64,000 nucleotides of DNA from Pseudoclavibacter sp. AY1F1 (GCF_002931075.1 NZ_PSTQ01000015.1:16576-80575), one strand, 5' to 3'. Positions 1-8,811 are shown, numbered from the stretch's first letter. The notes: a model not told the origin generated them from the letters alone. Numbers and translations: made by a program.

Positions 1-270
1 GATCTCGTCGGGCCGCGTCTCGTCTGCCCACGTCTCGGCCAGGTAGCCGGGCAGACCGAGCGCAAACGCCGAATAGCGGGAGCGCATGAGGGCCTCAGCC
101 GTCGGGGCAGGGAGGCCGTCGTGGAAGGCTCCGCAGCACTCGGAGTACTCACTCCGGCTGCCGCACGGGCAGGGCCTAGTTGGCGGCGTGGCGGCGTCCG
201 GCCCGGCGGCCGCACCGGCTTCGACCGCACCGGCTTCGGCCGCCCCTTCTGCCCCTGCCGTCGCGGTCAC
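1..270 (-). CDS. UPF0225 (YchJ-like) SEC-C metal-binding protein, 3' end outside window
   Basis: This is the N-terminal 90 codons of a small UPF0225/YchJ-type protein, with the C-terminus running off the window. After an Ala/Gly-rich leader of about 35 residues comes the SEC-C zinc motif CPCGS...YSECCG, followed by PTAEALMRSRYSAFALG, the family signature. The GTG start at 270 overlaps the TGA of the upstream DUF4287 gene as GTGA, so the two are probably translated as a pair. The Ala/Gly leader is longer than is usual for the family, so a later start is possible, but no other start codon lies before the zinc motif. The family's cellular role is unknown. Confidence 0.8.
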   Translation of the reverse strand, partial: MTATAGAEGAAEAGAVEAGAAAGPDAATPPTRPCPCGSRSEYSECCGAFHDGLPAPTAEALMRSRYSAFALGLPGYLAETWADETRPDEI

Positions 271-569
271 TCCCCGGCCGTCGCTGGTTTCGTGGCCACC
301 CCGTCGAGCCAGAGTGTGTCGGATTCGTCGCCGTGGGCTCCGGGCTTGCCGACGTGTCTGTCGCTGATCTGCGGTCCGTTCTTGATGACGTGCACAAGCG
401 CCATACCGTGCCCGCGGCCCAGGTCGTAGTCCTCCTTCAGCCAGGCGAGGATGACACCGGCTTTGGTGTCGGGTGCGTCGAAGCCCTTCTCCTGCGCGAT
501 GGCGATGAACTGCCGCGGAGTGAGGCCCGTCTTGCCCTCGATGTTGTCGAGATACGACTGGAATGACAT
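267..569 (-). CDS. DUF4287 domain protein
   Basis: A 100-residue cytosolic protein starting MSFQSYLDNIEGKTGLTPR, the hallmark of DUF4287, followed by a stretch (KAGVILAWLKEDYDLGRGHG) usual for the family. Members are small, uncharacterised and sometimes fused to DUF5655. A GAGGGA ribosome site sits just upstream of the ATG at 569. Longer open frames upstream lack this signal and lose similarity. It is the first gene of a two-gene unit with the UPF0225 gene (4-bp overlap) and diverges from the esterase at 691. Confidence 0.8.
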   Translation of the reverse strand: MSFQSYLDNIEGKTGLTPRQFIAIAQEKGFDAPDTKAGVILAWLKEDYDLGRGHGMALVHVIKNGPQISDRHVGKPGAHGDESDTLWLDGVATKPATAGE

Positions 570-690
570 GGATGTTCCCTCCCTCGGTTCGCCGCCGATC
601 GGCGACCGTGCTGGCATCCTAGCGAGCGCTCTACCTCCCAACTCCCTGCGGATCGGGCACCGGGCACGACAACGGGAGGAAGATGTGGCT

Positions 691-1959
691 ATGTCGCACC
701 ATCCAGCATTGTCGCGGCCGCTGTTCCACGACGCAGACCAGAATTTCGAAGCCAAGATCGTCCTCGGCTCTGTCGGCGCGGGTGCCGGCGACCTTGGGGA
801 GATCTTCGCGACGCTCGCCGCCATCGAGGATGGCAAGCGGGAGTCGTGGATTAGGGCCTGGTTCGCGAGGGCCCAGGCCACGCAGCGGCTCGCGGAGGTC
901 TCGACGAGCAGTGGGCGCAACGCGACCGCGTCCGCTCAGTGGCTGCGCGCATCCGCCTACTACGGCCATGCCCTCAACTCGATCGCGTCGATCGGCGATG
1001 CCGACGGGTATGCCAACGCGTTCGCCATGCACCGCGCGGCCTGGGATCGCTTCGCGGGGCTTCGGCGTGTACCGCTCGAGCGCCTCTCGATCAGGTACGG
1101 CAAGGGCAGTCTGCCCGGCTACCTGCAGCGGCCGGATGCGCCGGCCGCTGCGGATGACGGTAGCCGTGACGCCCCTCTGCTGGTGCTCGTCAACGGCAGC
1201 GACGGGACGCTCACTGATCTGTACGCGACCATTGGCGCTTCAGCCGCGGCCCGCGGCTACGCGGTCCTCTCCTTCGACGGGCCGGGCCAGCAGAGTCAGC
1301 TGATTGCGGGTTCGCACTTCAGGCCTGACTTCGAGGCCGTGCTGACGCCGGTTCTCGATCACGCCATGTCCCTGCCCGGCATCGACGCATCGCGCATCGC
1401 TGTCTACGGCGTGAGCCAGGCCGGGTACTGGGTGCCGCGGGCGCTGGCCTTCGAGCACCGCGTGGCCGCGGCGATCGTCGACCCCGGCGTGACGGACGTG
1501 TCGACCTCCTGGGTCAAGCACCTGCCGTCGACGTTGCGCCACGAGCTCGAGAAGGGCGATTCGAAGCACTTCGACCAGTACATGAAGCTTGGCCTGGGCC
1601 ACAGCGCAGCAGAGCGTGCCGTGTGGAGCTTCCGCGCGAAGCCCTACTCGAGCACCGGCTACTTTGCGGTCTACCGCGAGGTCGAGAAGTACCGTCTGAC
1701 ACCGGATCTGGTGGGGTCGATCACGACTCCGCTGCTCGTCACAGCGCCGGAGAACGAGCAGTTCTGGCCCGGCCAGTCGGAGCAGCTCGCGGCGTGGGTT
1801 TCCGACTCCGAGCTTGTCCAGTTCACGGCCGTCAACGGCGCCGACTCGCACTGCGAGCCGCTCGCCCGCACCGCGGTCAACGAGGTGTTGCTCGATTGGC
1901 TCGATGCACGCCTCTCGCGCGCGGAAGCTCCGACGCTAGCCGTTGCGGCGACTGCCTAG
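691..1959 (+). CDS. Alpha/beta hydrolase (FrsA/dienelactone-hydrolase-like esterase)
   Basis: A 422-residue alpha/beta hydrolase. The N-terminal ~130 residues form a helical cap. The core holds an oxyanion-type LVLVNGSDG, the nucleophile elbow GVSQAG (GxSxxG), an acidic candidate near APENEQFW and the likely catalytic His in ADSHCEP. This layout resembles FrsA/DUF1100 and dihydropseudooxynicotine-hydrolase-type enzymes, which cleave C-C or ester bonds. The substrate cannot be told from sequence. No signal peptide is seen. GGGAGGA lies ten bases before the ATG chosen here; an in-frame GTG six bases earlier is an equally good alternative. Confidence 0.8.
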   Translation: MSHHPALSRPLFHDADQNFEAKIVLGSVGAGAGDLGEIFATLAAIEDGKRESWIRAWFARAQATQRLAEVSTSSGRNATASAQWLRASAYYGHALNSIASIGDADGYANAFAMHRAAWDRFAGLRRVPLERLSIRYGKGSLPGYLQRPDAPAAADDGSRDAPLLVLVNGSDGTLTDLYATIGASAAARGYAVLSFDGPGQQSQLIAGSHFRPDFEAVLTPVLDHAMSLPGIDASRIAVYGVSQAGYWVPRALAFEHRVAAAIVDPGVTDVSTSWVKHLPSTLRHELEKGDSKHFDQYMKLGLGHSAAERAVWSFRAKPYSSTGYFAVYREVEKYRLTPDLVGSITTPLLVTAPENEQFWPGQSEQLAAWVSDSELVQFTAVNGADSHCEPLARTAVNEVLLDWLDARLSRAEAPTLAVAATA

Positions 1960-2013
1960 ACGTCAGCGGCGGGCGGCGGCGGGCTGCCCGGCCGCCGCCT
2001 ACTCACCTGACGG

Positions 2014-3741
2014 CTACTCGCTGCGCTTCGCCACGAGCGCTTCGCGAACCTGTCGGCGCAGCACCTTGCCGATGAGCGACTTCGGTAGCTCGTCGACCCG
2101 CACGACTCGCTTCGGCACCTTGTAGGAAGCGAGGCGCGACCGACAGAAGTCTCGGAGGGCGTCGGCGTCGAAGGTCGCGCCGTCGCGCAGGACGACGGCG
2201 GCGGTCACGTCCTCGCCGCCGGAAGAGCGAGGGAGGCCGACGACGGCGGCTCCCTCGACGTCAGGGTGAGCCGTGAGCGCTTCCTCGACCTCGGAGGGCG
2301 AAACGTTGAACCCTCCCGTGATGATGAGCTCCTTCTTGCGGTCGACGACCGTGACGAAGCCGTCTTCCGAGACGGTGACGATGTCGCCGGTGCGGAGCCA
2401 CCCTCCGGCGAGCAGCACCTCGCGTGTCTCGTCGGGCCGCTTCCAGTAGCCCTGGAAGACCTGGGGTCCGCGGATGAGCAGCTCGCCCGATTCTCCGGCG
2501 GCACGGTCGACGCTCGGATCGTCCGGGTCGACGACGCGGATGTGCGTGCTCGGGAACGGCACACCAACAGTGCCGGGGCGGCGGGTCGGGCCGACGGGGT
2601 TGCCGAGCGCGACGGGCGACGTCTCGGTCATGCCGTATCCCTCGACGAGCAGCCCACCGGTGACCTCTTCCCAGCGCTCCACGGTTTTCACGGGAAGGCT
2701 CATGGCGCCGGAGATGGCGAAGCGGATGCTCGTGAAGCTGACGCCCTTGCGGGAGGCGGCCCGCGACAGGGCGTCGTAGATGGGCGGCACGGCGGGCAGG
2801 AACGTGGGAGGTGACGTCTTGGCTGCCGCGACCACGAGTTCGACGTCGAACTTCGGGAAGAGCACGAGCCTCGCACCGATGCTCATCGCGAAGGTCAGGC
2901 AGAGCGTCATCCCGTAAGCGTGGAAGAGCGGGAGAACGCCGTAGAAGATCTCACGCCCCTCGGTGAGGCCGGGGACCCAGGCCCGGCCCTGCGCAGCATT
3001 GGCGCGCAGGTTGCGGTGGGTGAGAATTGCGCCCTTGGGGCTGCCCGTCGTCCCGCTCGTGTACTGCAGGAGCGCGACGTCGTCGAGGGCGGGGCTTGGC
3101 ACCCGCTTCGAGATGCGCTTGGCGTTCGAGATGCGCTCCCACTTCAGCACGCGGCGGTCCGACGGGCTCGCCGTCAGGGCGTCGCGGGACTCCCTCGCTT
3201 TGGCGATGGGCAAACGCAGTGCGAGCCGCTTGCCGAAGGGAAGCGCCGTGGTCATGTCGACGGCGATGACCGTCTCGGGGACGACGTCGCTTGGCAGCTC
3301 GGAGATGAGGTCGGCGACTTTGTCCCACACGATTGCGATCTTCGCGCCGTGGTCTTCGAACTGGTGCCGCAGCTCGCGGGCCGTGTAGAGCGGGTTGTGC
3401 TCGATCACGATGGCGCCGAGTCGGAGGGAAGCATAGAAGGCGATGACGTGCTGGGGGCAGTTGGGGAGCACAAGTGCCACGCGGTCCCCCGCGCCGACGC
3501 CCAGCTTTCGGAGCCCCTCAGCAGCCCTGGCGACCTGCTCCCCGAGCTCGCCGTAGCTCGTCTCGGCACCGAAGAATTCGAGGGCCGGGCGCGAGCCGAA
3601 GCGCTTCACGGCGTTGTCGAGCAGGTCGACAAGCGACTCCTTGACCTCCGGGATGTCGTGCGGCACGTCGTCCGCGTACGCGGCTAGCCAGGGCCGGGCC
3701 GCGAGGGCGGAGCTGTTGCTGGTCTCGTTGGCGTCGTTCAC
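2014..3741 (-). CDS. fadD: Long-chain fatty-acid--CoA ligase (AMP-forming)
   Basis: A 575-residue ANL-superfamily adenylate-forming enzyme that activates fatty acids to acyl-CoA. Motifs in order are YTSGTTGSPKGA (ATP-binding loop), EGYGMTETSP, TGDIV...DRKKELIITGG (hinge) and PKSLIGKVLRR with the catalytic Lys near the end. The open frame extends 39 codons upstream, but the GTG at 3741 has GAAGGGA five bases before it and gives the usual family length. It diverges from the YceI gene across about 185 bp and stands alone on its strand. Chain-length preference is not visible. Confidence 0.9.
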   Translation of the reverse strand: MNDANETSNSSALAARPWLAAYADDVPHDIPEVKESLVDLLDNAVKRFGSRPALEFFGAETSYGELGEQVARAAEGLRKLGVGAGDRVALVLPNCPQHVIAFYASLRLGAIVIEHNPLYTARELRHQFEDHGAKIAIVWDKVADLISELPSDVVPETVIAVDMTTALPFGKRLALRLPIAKARESRDALTASPSDRRVLKWERISNAKRISKRVPSPALDDVALLQYTSGTTGSPKGAILTHRNLRANAAQGRAWVPGLTEGREIFYGVLPLFHAYGMTLCLTFAMSIGARLVLFPKFDVELVVAAAKTSPPTFLPAVPPIYDALSRAASRKGVSFTSIRFAISGAMSLPVKTVERWEEVTGGLLVEGYGMTETSPVALGNPVGPTRRPGTVGVPFPSTHIRVVDPDDPSVDRAAGESGELLIRGPQVFQGYWKRPDETREVLLAGGWLRTGDIVTVSEDGFVTVVDRKKELIITGGFNVSPSEVEEALTAHPDVEGAAVVGLPRSSGGEDVTAAVVLRDGATFDADALRDFCRSRLASYKVPKRVVRVDELPKSLIGKVLRRQVREALVAKRSE

Positions 3742-3925
3742 CAGGGTCCCTTCGAAGATCACGGCTGCGCGCACAGCGGTGCGCTCGAAGCCTAAGACGA
3801 GCCACTTGTGCTGGAGCCGTGCGTGTCGCCGCGGCACTGCACGGGCCCGGGTGCGCATCCGCTCCCAAACGAGGTCGAGGCCAAACGCATAGCCTCTCCA
3901 TAGAAAAGTGCTTCAAGCTACAACT

Positions 3926-4627
3926 ATGAAGAAGCCATCGAAGAAAGCCACCATCGGCATCGTCATCGCGGCTGTCGTCGTGGTGATCGGCATCGCCGCC
4001 GCAGTGTTCGGCCCCATGATCTACCGCGATGTCATCGCCGAGCCCGCTGCCGAGGCCCCCGCCCTCGAAATCGAGTCGACGACACCAAGCTCGGCTGACG
4101 CCAGCACCCTCGCCGGTTCGTGGACCGTCGCCGCGGGCTCCTACGCCGGCTACCGCGTCGACGAAGTCCTCAACGGCACCGACGTGACCGTGACGGGCCG
4201 CACCGAGACGGTCTCTGGCGCCCTCACGACCACCGAGACCGAGCTGACGGCGGCGGACATCACGGTCGACGTCGCATCCATCGCAACCGACGAGGAGCGC
4301 CGCGACGAGTACTTCCGCAGCTCAGCGCTCGACACCGCCACGAACCCCGAGGCCACCTTCACGCTCGACGAGCCGGTCGCCGCGCTCGAAGGGCTCGCCG
4401 AGGGCGCACAGGAGACGATCCCCGCCACCGGAACGCTGACCCTCAACGGCGTCAGCCAAGAGGTGACCATCGACATCACGGCCGGCATCGACGGCGACAA
4501 CGTGCAGGTCGCCGGCAGTATCCCCGTGACCTTCGCCGACTACGGCGTCGAAGCCCCGAACCTTGGCTTCGTCTCGGTGGAGCCAACCGGCGATGTCGAG
4601 TTCCTCCTGGTGCTCGAGCGCGCCTAG
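3926..4627 (+). CDS. YceI-family lipid-binding protein, membrane-anchored
   Basis: A 233-residue protein with one N-terminal membrane segment (about residues 10-32, IGIVIAAVVVVIGIAAAVFG) and an exported YceI-like barrel. SWTVAAGSYAGYRVDE, a DITVDVASIATDEERRDEYFRSS block and FEV-like C-terminal strands are typical of the family, which binds polyprenoid or other amphiphilic lipids. The start was set at ATG 3926 because the hydrophobic anchor follows directly after MKKPSKK. No clear ribosome site is visible. It faces fadD divergently and converges on the sigma-factor gene across an inverted repeat. Confidence 0.85.
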   Translation: MKKPSKKATIGIVIAAVVVVIGIAAAVFGPMIYRDVIAEPAAEAPALEIESTTPSSADASTLAGSWTVAAGSYAGYRVDEVLNGTDVTVTGRTETVSGALTTTETELTAADITVDVASIATDEERRDEYFRSSALDTATNPEATFTLDEPVAALEGLAEGAQETIPATGTLTLNGVSQEVTIDITAGIDGDNVQVAGSIPVTFADYGVEAPNLGFVSVEPTGDVEFLLVLERA

Positions 4628-4704
4628 GAGCTAGTCTCCGCGGCTCAGCCACCCCTCTTCAGTCCGCCCGGCTGCATCCTCCCCGCTGCATCCTCCCCGC
4701 GCGC

Positions 4705-4785
4705 CTGACCAACTTGCGTGACGCAACCGGCTGGTCCAGCCGAAAACTCGGTGAAGATCATCCGCCCGTCACGCAAGTTGGTCAG
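4705..4785. repeat. 19-bp perfect inverted repeat between convergent genes
   Basis: CTGACCAACTTGCGTGACG at 4705-4723 is repeated exactly in inverted orientation at 4767-4785, separated by 43 bp that itself contains a small GGCTGG/CCAGCC hairpin. It lies between the convergent YceI and sigma-factor genes, so it could serve as a bidirectional terminator. The long loop and lack of a T-run are more like a small palindromic repeat element. Confidence 0.6.
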
Positions 4786-4826
4786 CGGCGCTTCGGTGAG
4801 GGAGCCCGTCGACCTGTCTGCGGGGC

Positions 4827-6287
4827 TCAGGTTGAGGAATCGAGCGCGTCGATCTTCCCTTGGAGCACGCGGCGCTGCTGCTCGTTGCCCGTGAGCTCGA
4901 CGGCGACGCGCAGCTCCGAGCGTGCCTCGTCGGTCCTTCCCAACTGCAGAAGCAGTTCGCCGCGGATGCTCGCCAGCAGCGGGCCGCGACCGAGGGCACC
5001 GGATGCGCCCGGCCGGTCGACGATCGAGAGGGCCGTCGCGGGTCCGGTCGCCATGGAGACGGCGACGGCGCGGTTGAGTTCGACGATGGGACTGGGGGCC
5101 AGCCGCCCAAGAACCTCGTAGAGCAGGACGATCTGAGGCCAGTCGGTGTCCTGTACGGATACGGCCACCGCGTGGCGTTCGGCGATGGCGGCTTGCAGAC
5201 AGTAGCTGCCTCGGCCTTTGCCGAGCGCATCCGCCTTGGCCAGCAGGGCTCTGCCGCGGAGGATCGCGGAGCGGTCCCAGCGACGCCTGTCTTGGTCCGC
5301 GAGGAGGATCGGAGTGCCGTCCGGGGCTTCCCGGGCCGCGAAGCGCGAGCTCTGGAGTTCCATGAGCGCGACGAGTCCGAGCACCTCCGGCTCGCGCGGG
5401 ATCATGCTGCTGAGGGTTCGGCCGAGGCGCAGGGCCTCCGCGGCGAGATCGGACCTCAGCCAGCGGTCACCCGAGCTGGCGGCGTAGCCCTCTGTAAAGA
5501 TCAAGTAGATGACGGCGAGCACGCCGCTGAGGCGCGCCGACCACTCGCTCGGGTCGGGCGTCTCGAAGGGCACTCTTGCCGCGGCGAGGCTCTTCTTGGC
5601 GCGCACGATGCGCTGTTGCACGGTCGCGACGGGGATCAGGAAGAGGCGCGCAATCTCGTCGGTGGTGAGGCCGGCGACGATCCGCAGCGTAAGGGCCACT
5701 TGCGCCTCGCGCGAGAGGGCAGGGTGGCAGGCGACAAAGACCAGGCGGAGCACGTCGTCGCTGATCGGCTCCCAAGCGTCGCCGGCAGCCGCATCCATTT
5801 CGCTGAGGTCGCGGGCGATGGCGCTGTATCGGTCGTCGAGCCGCTCGCGGCGGCGCCAACCGTCGATCGCCTTGCGCTTCGCGACGGCCGTGAGCCAGGC
5901 GCCCGGGTTGACCGGGACTCCCGAGAGTGGCCACTGCGTCAGGGCGTCGGCGACGGCCTCCTGCGCGAGGTCCTCGGCCAGGCCGACGTCCCCCACGACC
6001 CGAGTGAGAGTTGCAACGATGCGGGCGCTCTCGATGCGCCAGACGGCCTCGATGGCCGCCGCGGACGCGGGCTGACCTGGCGAATTCGGCCCGCCCGGCT
6101 GACCTGGCGCGTTCTGCTGGCCCGGCTGGTCCTGCTGGCTCGGCGAGTTCGGCTGTCCCTGCTGACGCTGCTGACCATGCTGACCCTTCTGGACGGGCGC
6201 ATTGCGCGAACCGAGCGAGCCTGTTGCGGCGGATGAGCGGACGGCCACGTGGTCGTCCGCTTCACCGCCGCCTTCTGAGGCGTTCAT
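4827..6287 (-). CDS. ECF42-type RNA polymerase sigma factor with DUF6596 C-terminal domain
   Basis: An extracytoplasmic-function sigma factor of 486 residues. After a Gln/Pro/Gly/Asn-rich extension of about 70 residues comes region 2 (AAIEAVWRIESARIVATLTR...GLAEDLAQEAVADAL), then region 4 (TTDEIARLFLIPVATVQQR) and a long C-terminal DUF6596/TPR-like domain (LIFTEGYAASSG...ELNRAVAVSMATGP). This architecture, with a DGPF/YCII gene directly upstream, defines group ECF42, where the C-terminal extension replaces an anti-sigma factor. The ATG at 6287 is 36 bp after the DGPF stop; a GTG at 6299 is an alternative. Family members usually begin close to region 2, so the low-complexity extension is unusual. 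Confidence 0.85.
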   Translation of the reverse strand: MNASEGGGEADDHVAVRSSAATGSLGSRNAPVQKGQHGQQRQQGQPNSPSQQDQPGQQNAPGQPGGPNSPGQPASAAAIEAVWRIESARIVATLTRVVGDVGLAEDLAQEAVADALTQWPLSGVPVNPGAWLTAVAKRKAIDGWRRRERLDDRYSAIARDLSEMDAAAGDAWEPISDDVLRLVFVACHPALSREAQVALTLRIVAGLTTDEIARLFLIPVATVQQRIVRAKKSLAAARVPFETPDPSEWSARLSGVLAVIYLIFTEGYAASSGDRWLRSDLAAEALRLGRTLSSMIPREPEVLGLVALMELQSSRFAAREAPDGTPILLADQDRRRWDRSAILRGRALLAKADALGKGRGSYCLQAAIAERHAVAVSVQDTDWPQIVLLYEVLGRLAPSPIVELNRAVAVSMATGPATALSIVDRPGASGALGRGPLLASIRGELLLQLGRTDEARSELRVAVELTGNEQQRRVLQGKIDALDSST

Positions 6288-6322
6288 GGCCGTGGCCACC
6301 GCTCTAGGTTTGGGCTCGGGGC

Positions 6323-6751
6323 TCAGGCGCCTGCCTGCTCCTCGCGCCAGCCTTCTTCCTTGCGGAGGAACTCGTTGTCTTCGTGGCCCGCGAAGTCGCT
6401 CATATCGGTGACGCGGCGCACTTCGAGCTTGGAGCCCGGTCCCTGCAGCGGGGCTCGTGATGCCCACTGGATGGCTTCGTCGCGGGTGGCGGTCTCGATG
6501 ATCCAGAAGCCGTTGAAGAGCTCGTGGGTCTCGCCGTACGGCCCGTCGGTGACGACGGGCTGCTCGCCCGTGAAGTCCACGACGAACGCGGTGCTGAGGT
6601 CGTCCGCGAGGCCTTCGCCCGCGAGCAGGACGCCGGCTTCCATCATCGACTCGTTGTACTTGCCCATGGCGTTGATGATCTCGGTGAAGTCGACGTTTTC
6701 GTAGGCGGCCTTGGCTTCGTCGGTGGCGCGCATGATGAGCATGAACTTCAT
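6323..6751 (-). CDS. YCII/DGPF-domain protein
   Basis: A 142-residue protein beginning MKFMLIMRATDEAKAAYEN and containing VVTDGPYGETHELFNGFWIIE, the DGPF/YCII core. Members adopt a ferredoxin-like fold and are the standard partner of ECF42 sigma factors, often being part of the regulon. An AAGGAGAAT ribosome site precedes the ATG. The gene is followed by the sigma-factor gene in the same orientation, so they likely form one transcript. The biochemical role of the family is not settled. Confidence 0.88.
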   Translation of the reverse strand: MKFMLIMRATDEAKAAYENVDFTEIINAMGKYNESMMEAGVLLAGEGLADDLSTAFVVDFTGEQPVVTDGPYGETHELFNGFWIIETATRDEAIQWASRAPLQGPGSKLEVRRVTDMSDFAGHEDNEFLRKEEGWREEQAGA

Positions 6752-6789
6752 GGTGATTCTCCTTGTTAGCGACCCTCGGGGCCGATTCC

Positions 6790-6809
6790 CGGGTGCCGAT
6801 CAGCACCCG
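6790..6809. promoter_or_regulatory. Hairpin/operator-like palindrome in the divergent DGPF-SRPBCC region
   Basis: CGGGTGC and GCACCCG form a perfect 7-bp inverted repeat with a 6-bp spacer, about 40 bp upstream of the DGPF gene start. It could be an operator or a 5' leader hairpin. Its function is inferred from position only. Confidence 0.35.
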
Positions 6810-6924
6810 TCTACTATGGCGTCGAACGGCGGGTCGCGAAATCGACACGCGCCGTGAATTTTCTTGAGAATCTTTTCTGGAGGCTCTTCTGGGCGACGGT
6901 GGGCGCATCCCCAAGTCGGCTTGA

Positions 6925-6937
6925 TAGCTTCCGGGCA
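6925..6937 (+). promoter_or_regulatory. -10 hexamer of a probable leaderless promoter (SRPBCC gene)
   Basis: TAGCTT at 6925-6930 lies exactly six bases before the ATG at 6937 and no ribosome site is present. The same arrangement occurs before the genes at 9453, 14095 and 19538, suggesting leaderless transcripts. Confidence 0.45.
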
Positions 6938-7416
6938 TGACGAGCGATTTCGAACCACGCGTCGACCGGGTCTCGAGGGTGCTGCCGGCGAGCGCATCCA
7001 GGATCTTTGGGGCTCTGCTCGATCAGGCTGCGCTCGAGTCGTGGTTGCCGCCGGCTGGGATGACCGGCTCGTATCGGCGCTTCGAGCCCTGGGTTGGCGG
7101 GCGCAGCGTGCTCGAGCTCACGTATTCGGAGGCTCCGGCGGGCGGCGGGAAGACGTCCGAGTCGCTGGATGTGTCGGAATCCGTGCTCGTGGAGTTGGTG
7201 GATGGCGAACGCATTGCCCAGCAGGTGGTGTTCGAGTCGGATGATCCGCGATTCTCGGGCACGATGACGATGGTTTGGGAGCTGGCGGAGTTCCCGGGCG
7301 GGACGCTGGTGACGGTGTCGGCGTACGACGTGCCGAGCGGAATCAGCCAGTCGGATCATGTCGACGGGATCTCCTCGTCGCTCGAGAACCTGTCGACGTT
7401 TGTGGGGCGCTCGTGA
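6937..7416 (+). CDS. SRPBCC (AHSA1/START-like) domain protein
   Basis: A 159-residue START-fold protein. RVSRVLPASASRIFGALLDQAALESWLPPAGMTG is the usual AHSA1 N-terminus, and a C-terminal GISSSLENLSTFV helix closes the ligand cavity. It probably binds a small hydrophobic ligand; no catalytic residue is apparent. A TAGCTT -10-like hexamer six bases upstream suggests a leaderless mRNA. The downstream VOC gene overlaps its stop as GTGA, so the two are likely co-translated. Confidence 0.85.
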   Translation: MTSDFEPRVDRVSRVLPASASRIFGALLDQAALESWLPPAGMTGSYRRFEPWVGGRSVLELTYSEAPAGGGKTSESLDVSESVLVELVDGERIAQQVVFESDDPRFSGTMTMVWELAEFPGGTLVTVSAYDVPSGISQSDHVDGISSSLENLSTFVGRS

Positions 7417-7853
7417 AGCAGCAGGTGAATTTCGTGACGTTCGCGACGCGGGATCTTGACGCGGCGCGGCGCTTCTACGTGGAGGCGCTCGGCTGGGAGC
7501 CGCTGCTGGATGTGGCGGGTGAGATCGTGTTCTTCCAGCTCGGGGCCGGGCAGGTGCTCGGATTCTTCGACGCGGACAAGTTCAACCGTGACCTTGGAAC
7601 TGGGGAGGACCGCTCGCAGGTTTCCGGGGTGACGTTGGCGCACAACGTGGGCAGCCGCGAGGAGGTTGTGTCCGTGGTCTCGGCGATGGCGGCGGGTGGC
7701 GGCGTGACGCTGAAGGTGCCGCAGGAGGGCGACTTCGGCGGGGTCTTCCATGGTCTGGTCGAGGACCCGAACGGAGTGGTTTGGGAGGTCGCGCACAACC
7801 CGGGGTGGGGTGTGCTCGCCGACGGCACCGTCGTGTTCGGTCAGGACGAGTAG
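7413..7853 (+). CDS. VOC (glyoxalase/bleomycin-resistance) family protein
   Basis: A 146-residue protein of two babab modules: VNFVTFATRDLDAARRFYVEALGW at the start and FHGLVEDPNGVVWEVAHNP near the end are the classical VOC signatures. Members bind a metal and act as glyoxalases, dioxygenases or drug-binding proteins; the substrate is unknown here. The GTG start overlaps the TGA of the SRPBCC gene. The pairing suggests a shared small-molecule role. Confidence 0.88.
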   Translation: MKQQVNFVTFATRDLDAARRFYVEALGWEPLLDVAGEIVFFQLGAGQVLGFFDADKFNRDLGTGEDRSQVSGVTLAHNVGSREEVVSVVSAMAAGGGVTLKVPQEGDFGGVFHGLVEDPNGVVWEVAHNPGWGVLADGTVVFGQDE

Positions 7854-7887
7854 CGAAGCAACTCCTAGGCGTCAGGACGGGGCAGCT

Positions 7888-8811
7888 TCAGCAGCGTGGC
7901 TGCTCGGGGTGCTCGTTGCAGTCGCCGACGGTGATGACGGTGTCGGCGTTGAAGAGCTCAAGGGCAACGGTGGTGGATGCGCGGTTGAGTGTGCCGGTCA
8001 CCGGGATGCTCGAGCCGCTCGCGAGGGTCACGACGGCCGTGTAGACGACGGTGACGGATGCCTCGACTGTGGCTTTCTCGGCGTAGACGTGGCTTGTTGC
8101 GGTGGCGCTGAAGTCGTCCTGGCCGAGGGTGGCCCAGGATGCGCCGGGCGTTGTTGTCTCCTGCGTGGTTCCGTCGCCGTAGTCCCACCGGTAGGTGACC
8201 GGGGTGAAGGTCACGGTGACGGGGTGCCCGAGGACGCTTCCGGCGGCGCTGTGCTTGGTGGCGGCCGTGTAGAAGTTCGTGTGGGAGCCGACGATGCTCC
8301 ACGTCGAGGGTTCCGCGGTGAGGGTCACTGATGCCGGCGCGAGCGTGAGGACGTCGCTGATCGTGAAGCTCGTCGGTGGGCGCGGAGGTGTTGTCGTGGG
8401 GCCTCCCCCGCCTCCCCCGCCAGCGTCGCAGGCGCGACAGAGAACGGGAGTGAGGAGTGAGCTCATGGGAGAGGCGAGGGCGCTGGCGCTCGGCGTGAAC
8501 GGCGGCGGGCCGCCGCTCGCGCCACCGCCCGATCCGCCGCTGTCTCCGCCACCGCCGTCATAAGCCCAGGTGTCGTCGGACGAGTAGCCGTCGCCGGATC
8601 CCCCACCGTCATACGAGTCCGAGGGACCGGGGTCACCCACGTAGGTCTCTTCCACGTTCACGCTGACGCTGTCACCGTCGGTAGACGCGCCACCGCAGGC
8701 ACCTGTCTGAATCTCAAAGTCTGCGCATGTCAACACGATGGCTGTCGGGGAAGCTGGAGCGAGACCACCGGTCGCCAGCGCCAGCGCTAGCAGGAACTCG
8801 GGCCAGACCAC
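7888..8811 (-). CDS. Secreted PKD-domain protein with Gly/Ser-rich linker
   Basis: A 307-residue exported protein. Residues 1-25 (LLALALATGGLAPASPTA) look like a signal peptide. A long Gly/Ser/Asp/Tyr-rich spacer (about 60-130) follows, then a PKD-type beta-sandwich marked by YRWDYGDGTTQET and HVYAEKATVEASVTV. Cys pairs in the N-terminal part and at the C-terminus (VGDCNEHPEQPRC) may form disulfides. Such proteins are common but uncharacterised in Microbacteriaceae. The GTG at 8811 lies inside the 3' end of the upstream lipoprotein gene (25-bp overlap), suggesting a coupled pair. Confidence 0.7.
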   Translation of the reverse strand: MVWPEFLLALALATGGLAPASPTAIVLTCADFEIQTGACGGASTDGDSVSVNVEETYVGDPGPSDSYDGGGSGDGYSSDDTWAYDGGGGDSGGSGGGASGGPPPFTPSASALASPMSSLLTPVLCRACDAGGGGGGGPTTTPPRPPTSFTISDVLTLAPASVTLTAEPSTWSIVGSHTNFYTAATKHSAAGSVLGHPVTVTFTPVTYRWDYGDGTTQETTTPGASWATLGQDDFSATATSHVYAEKATVEASVTVVYTAVVTLASGSSIPVTGTLNRASTTVALELFNADTVITVGDCNEHPEQPRC

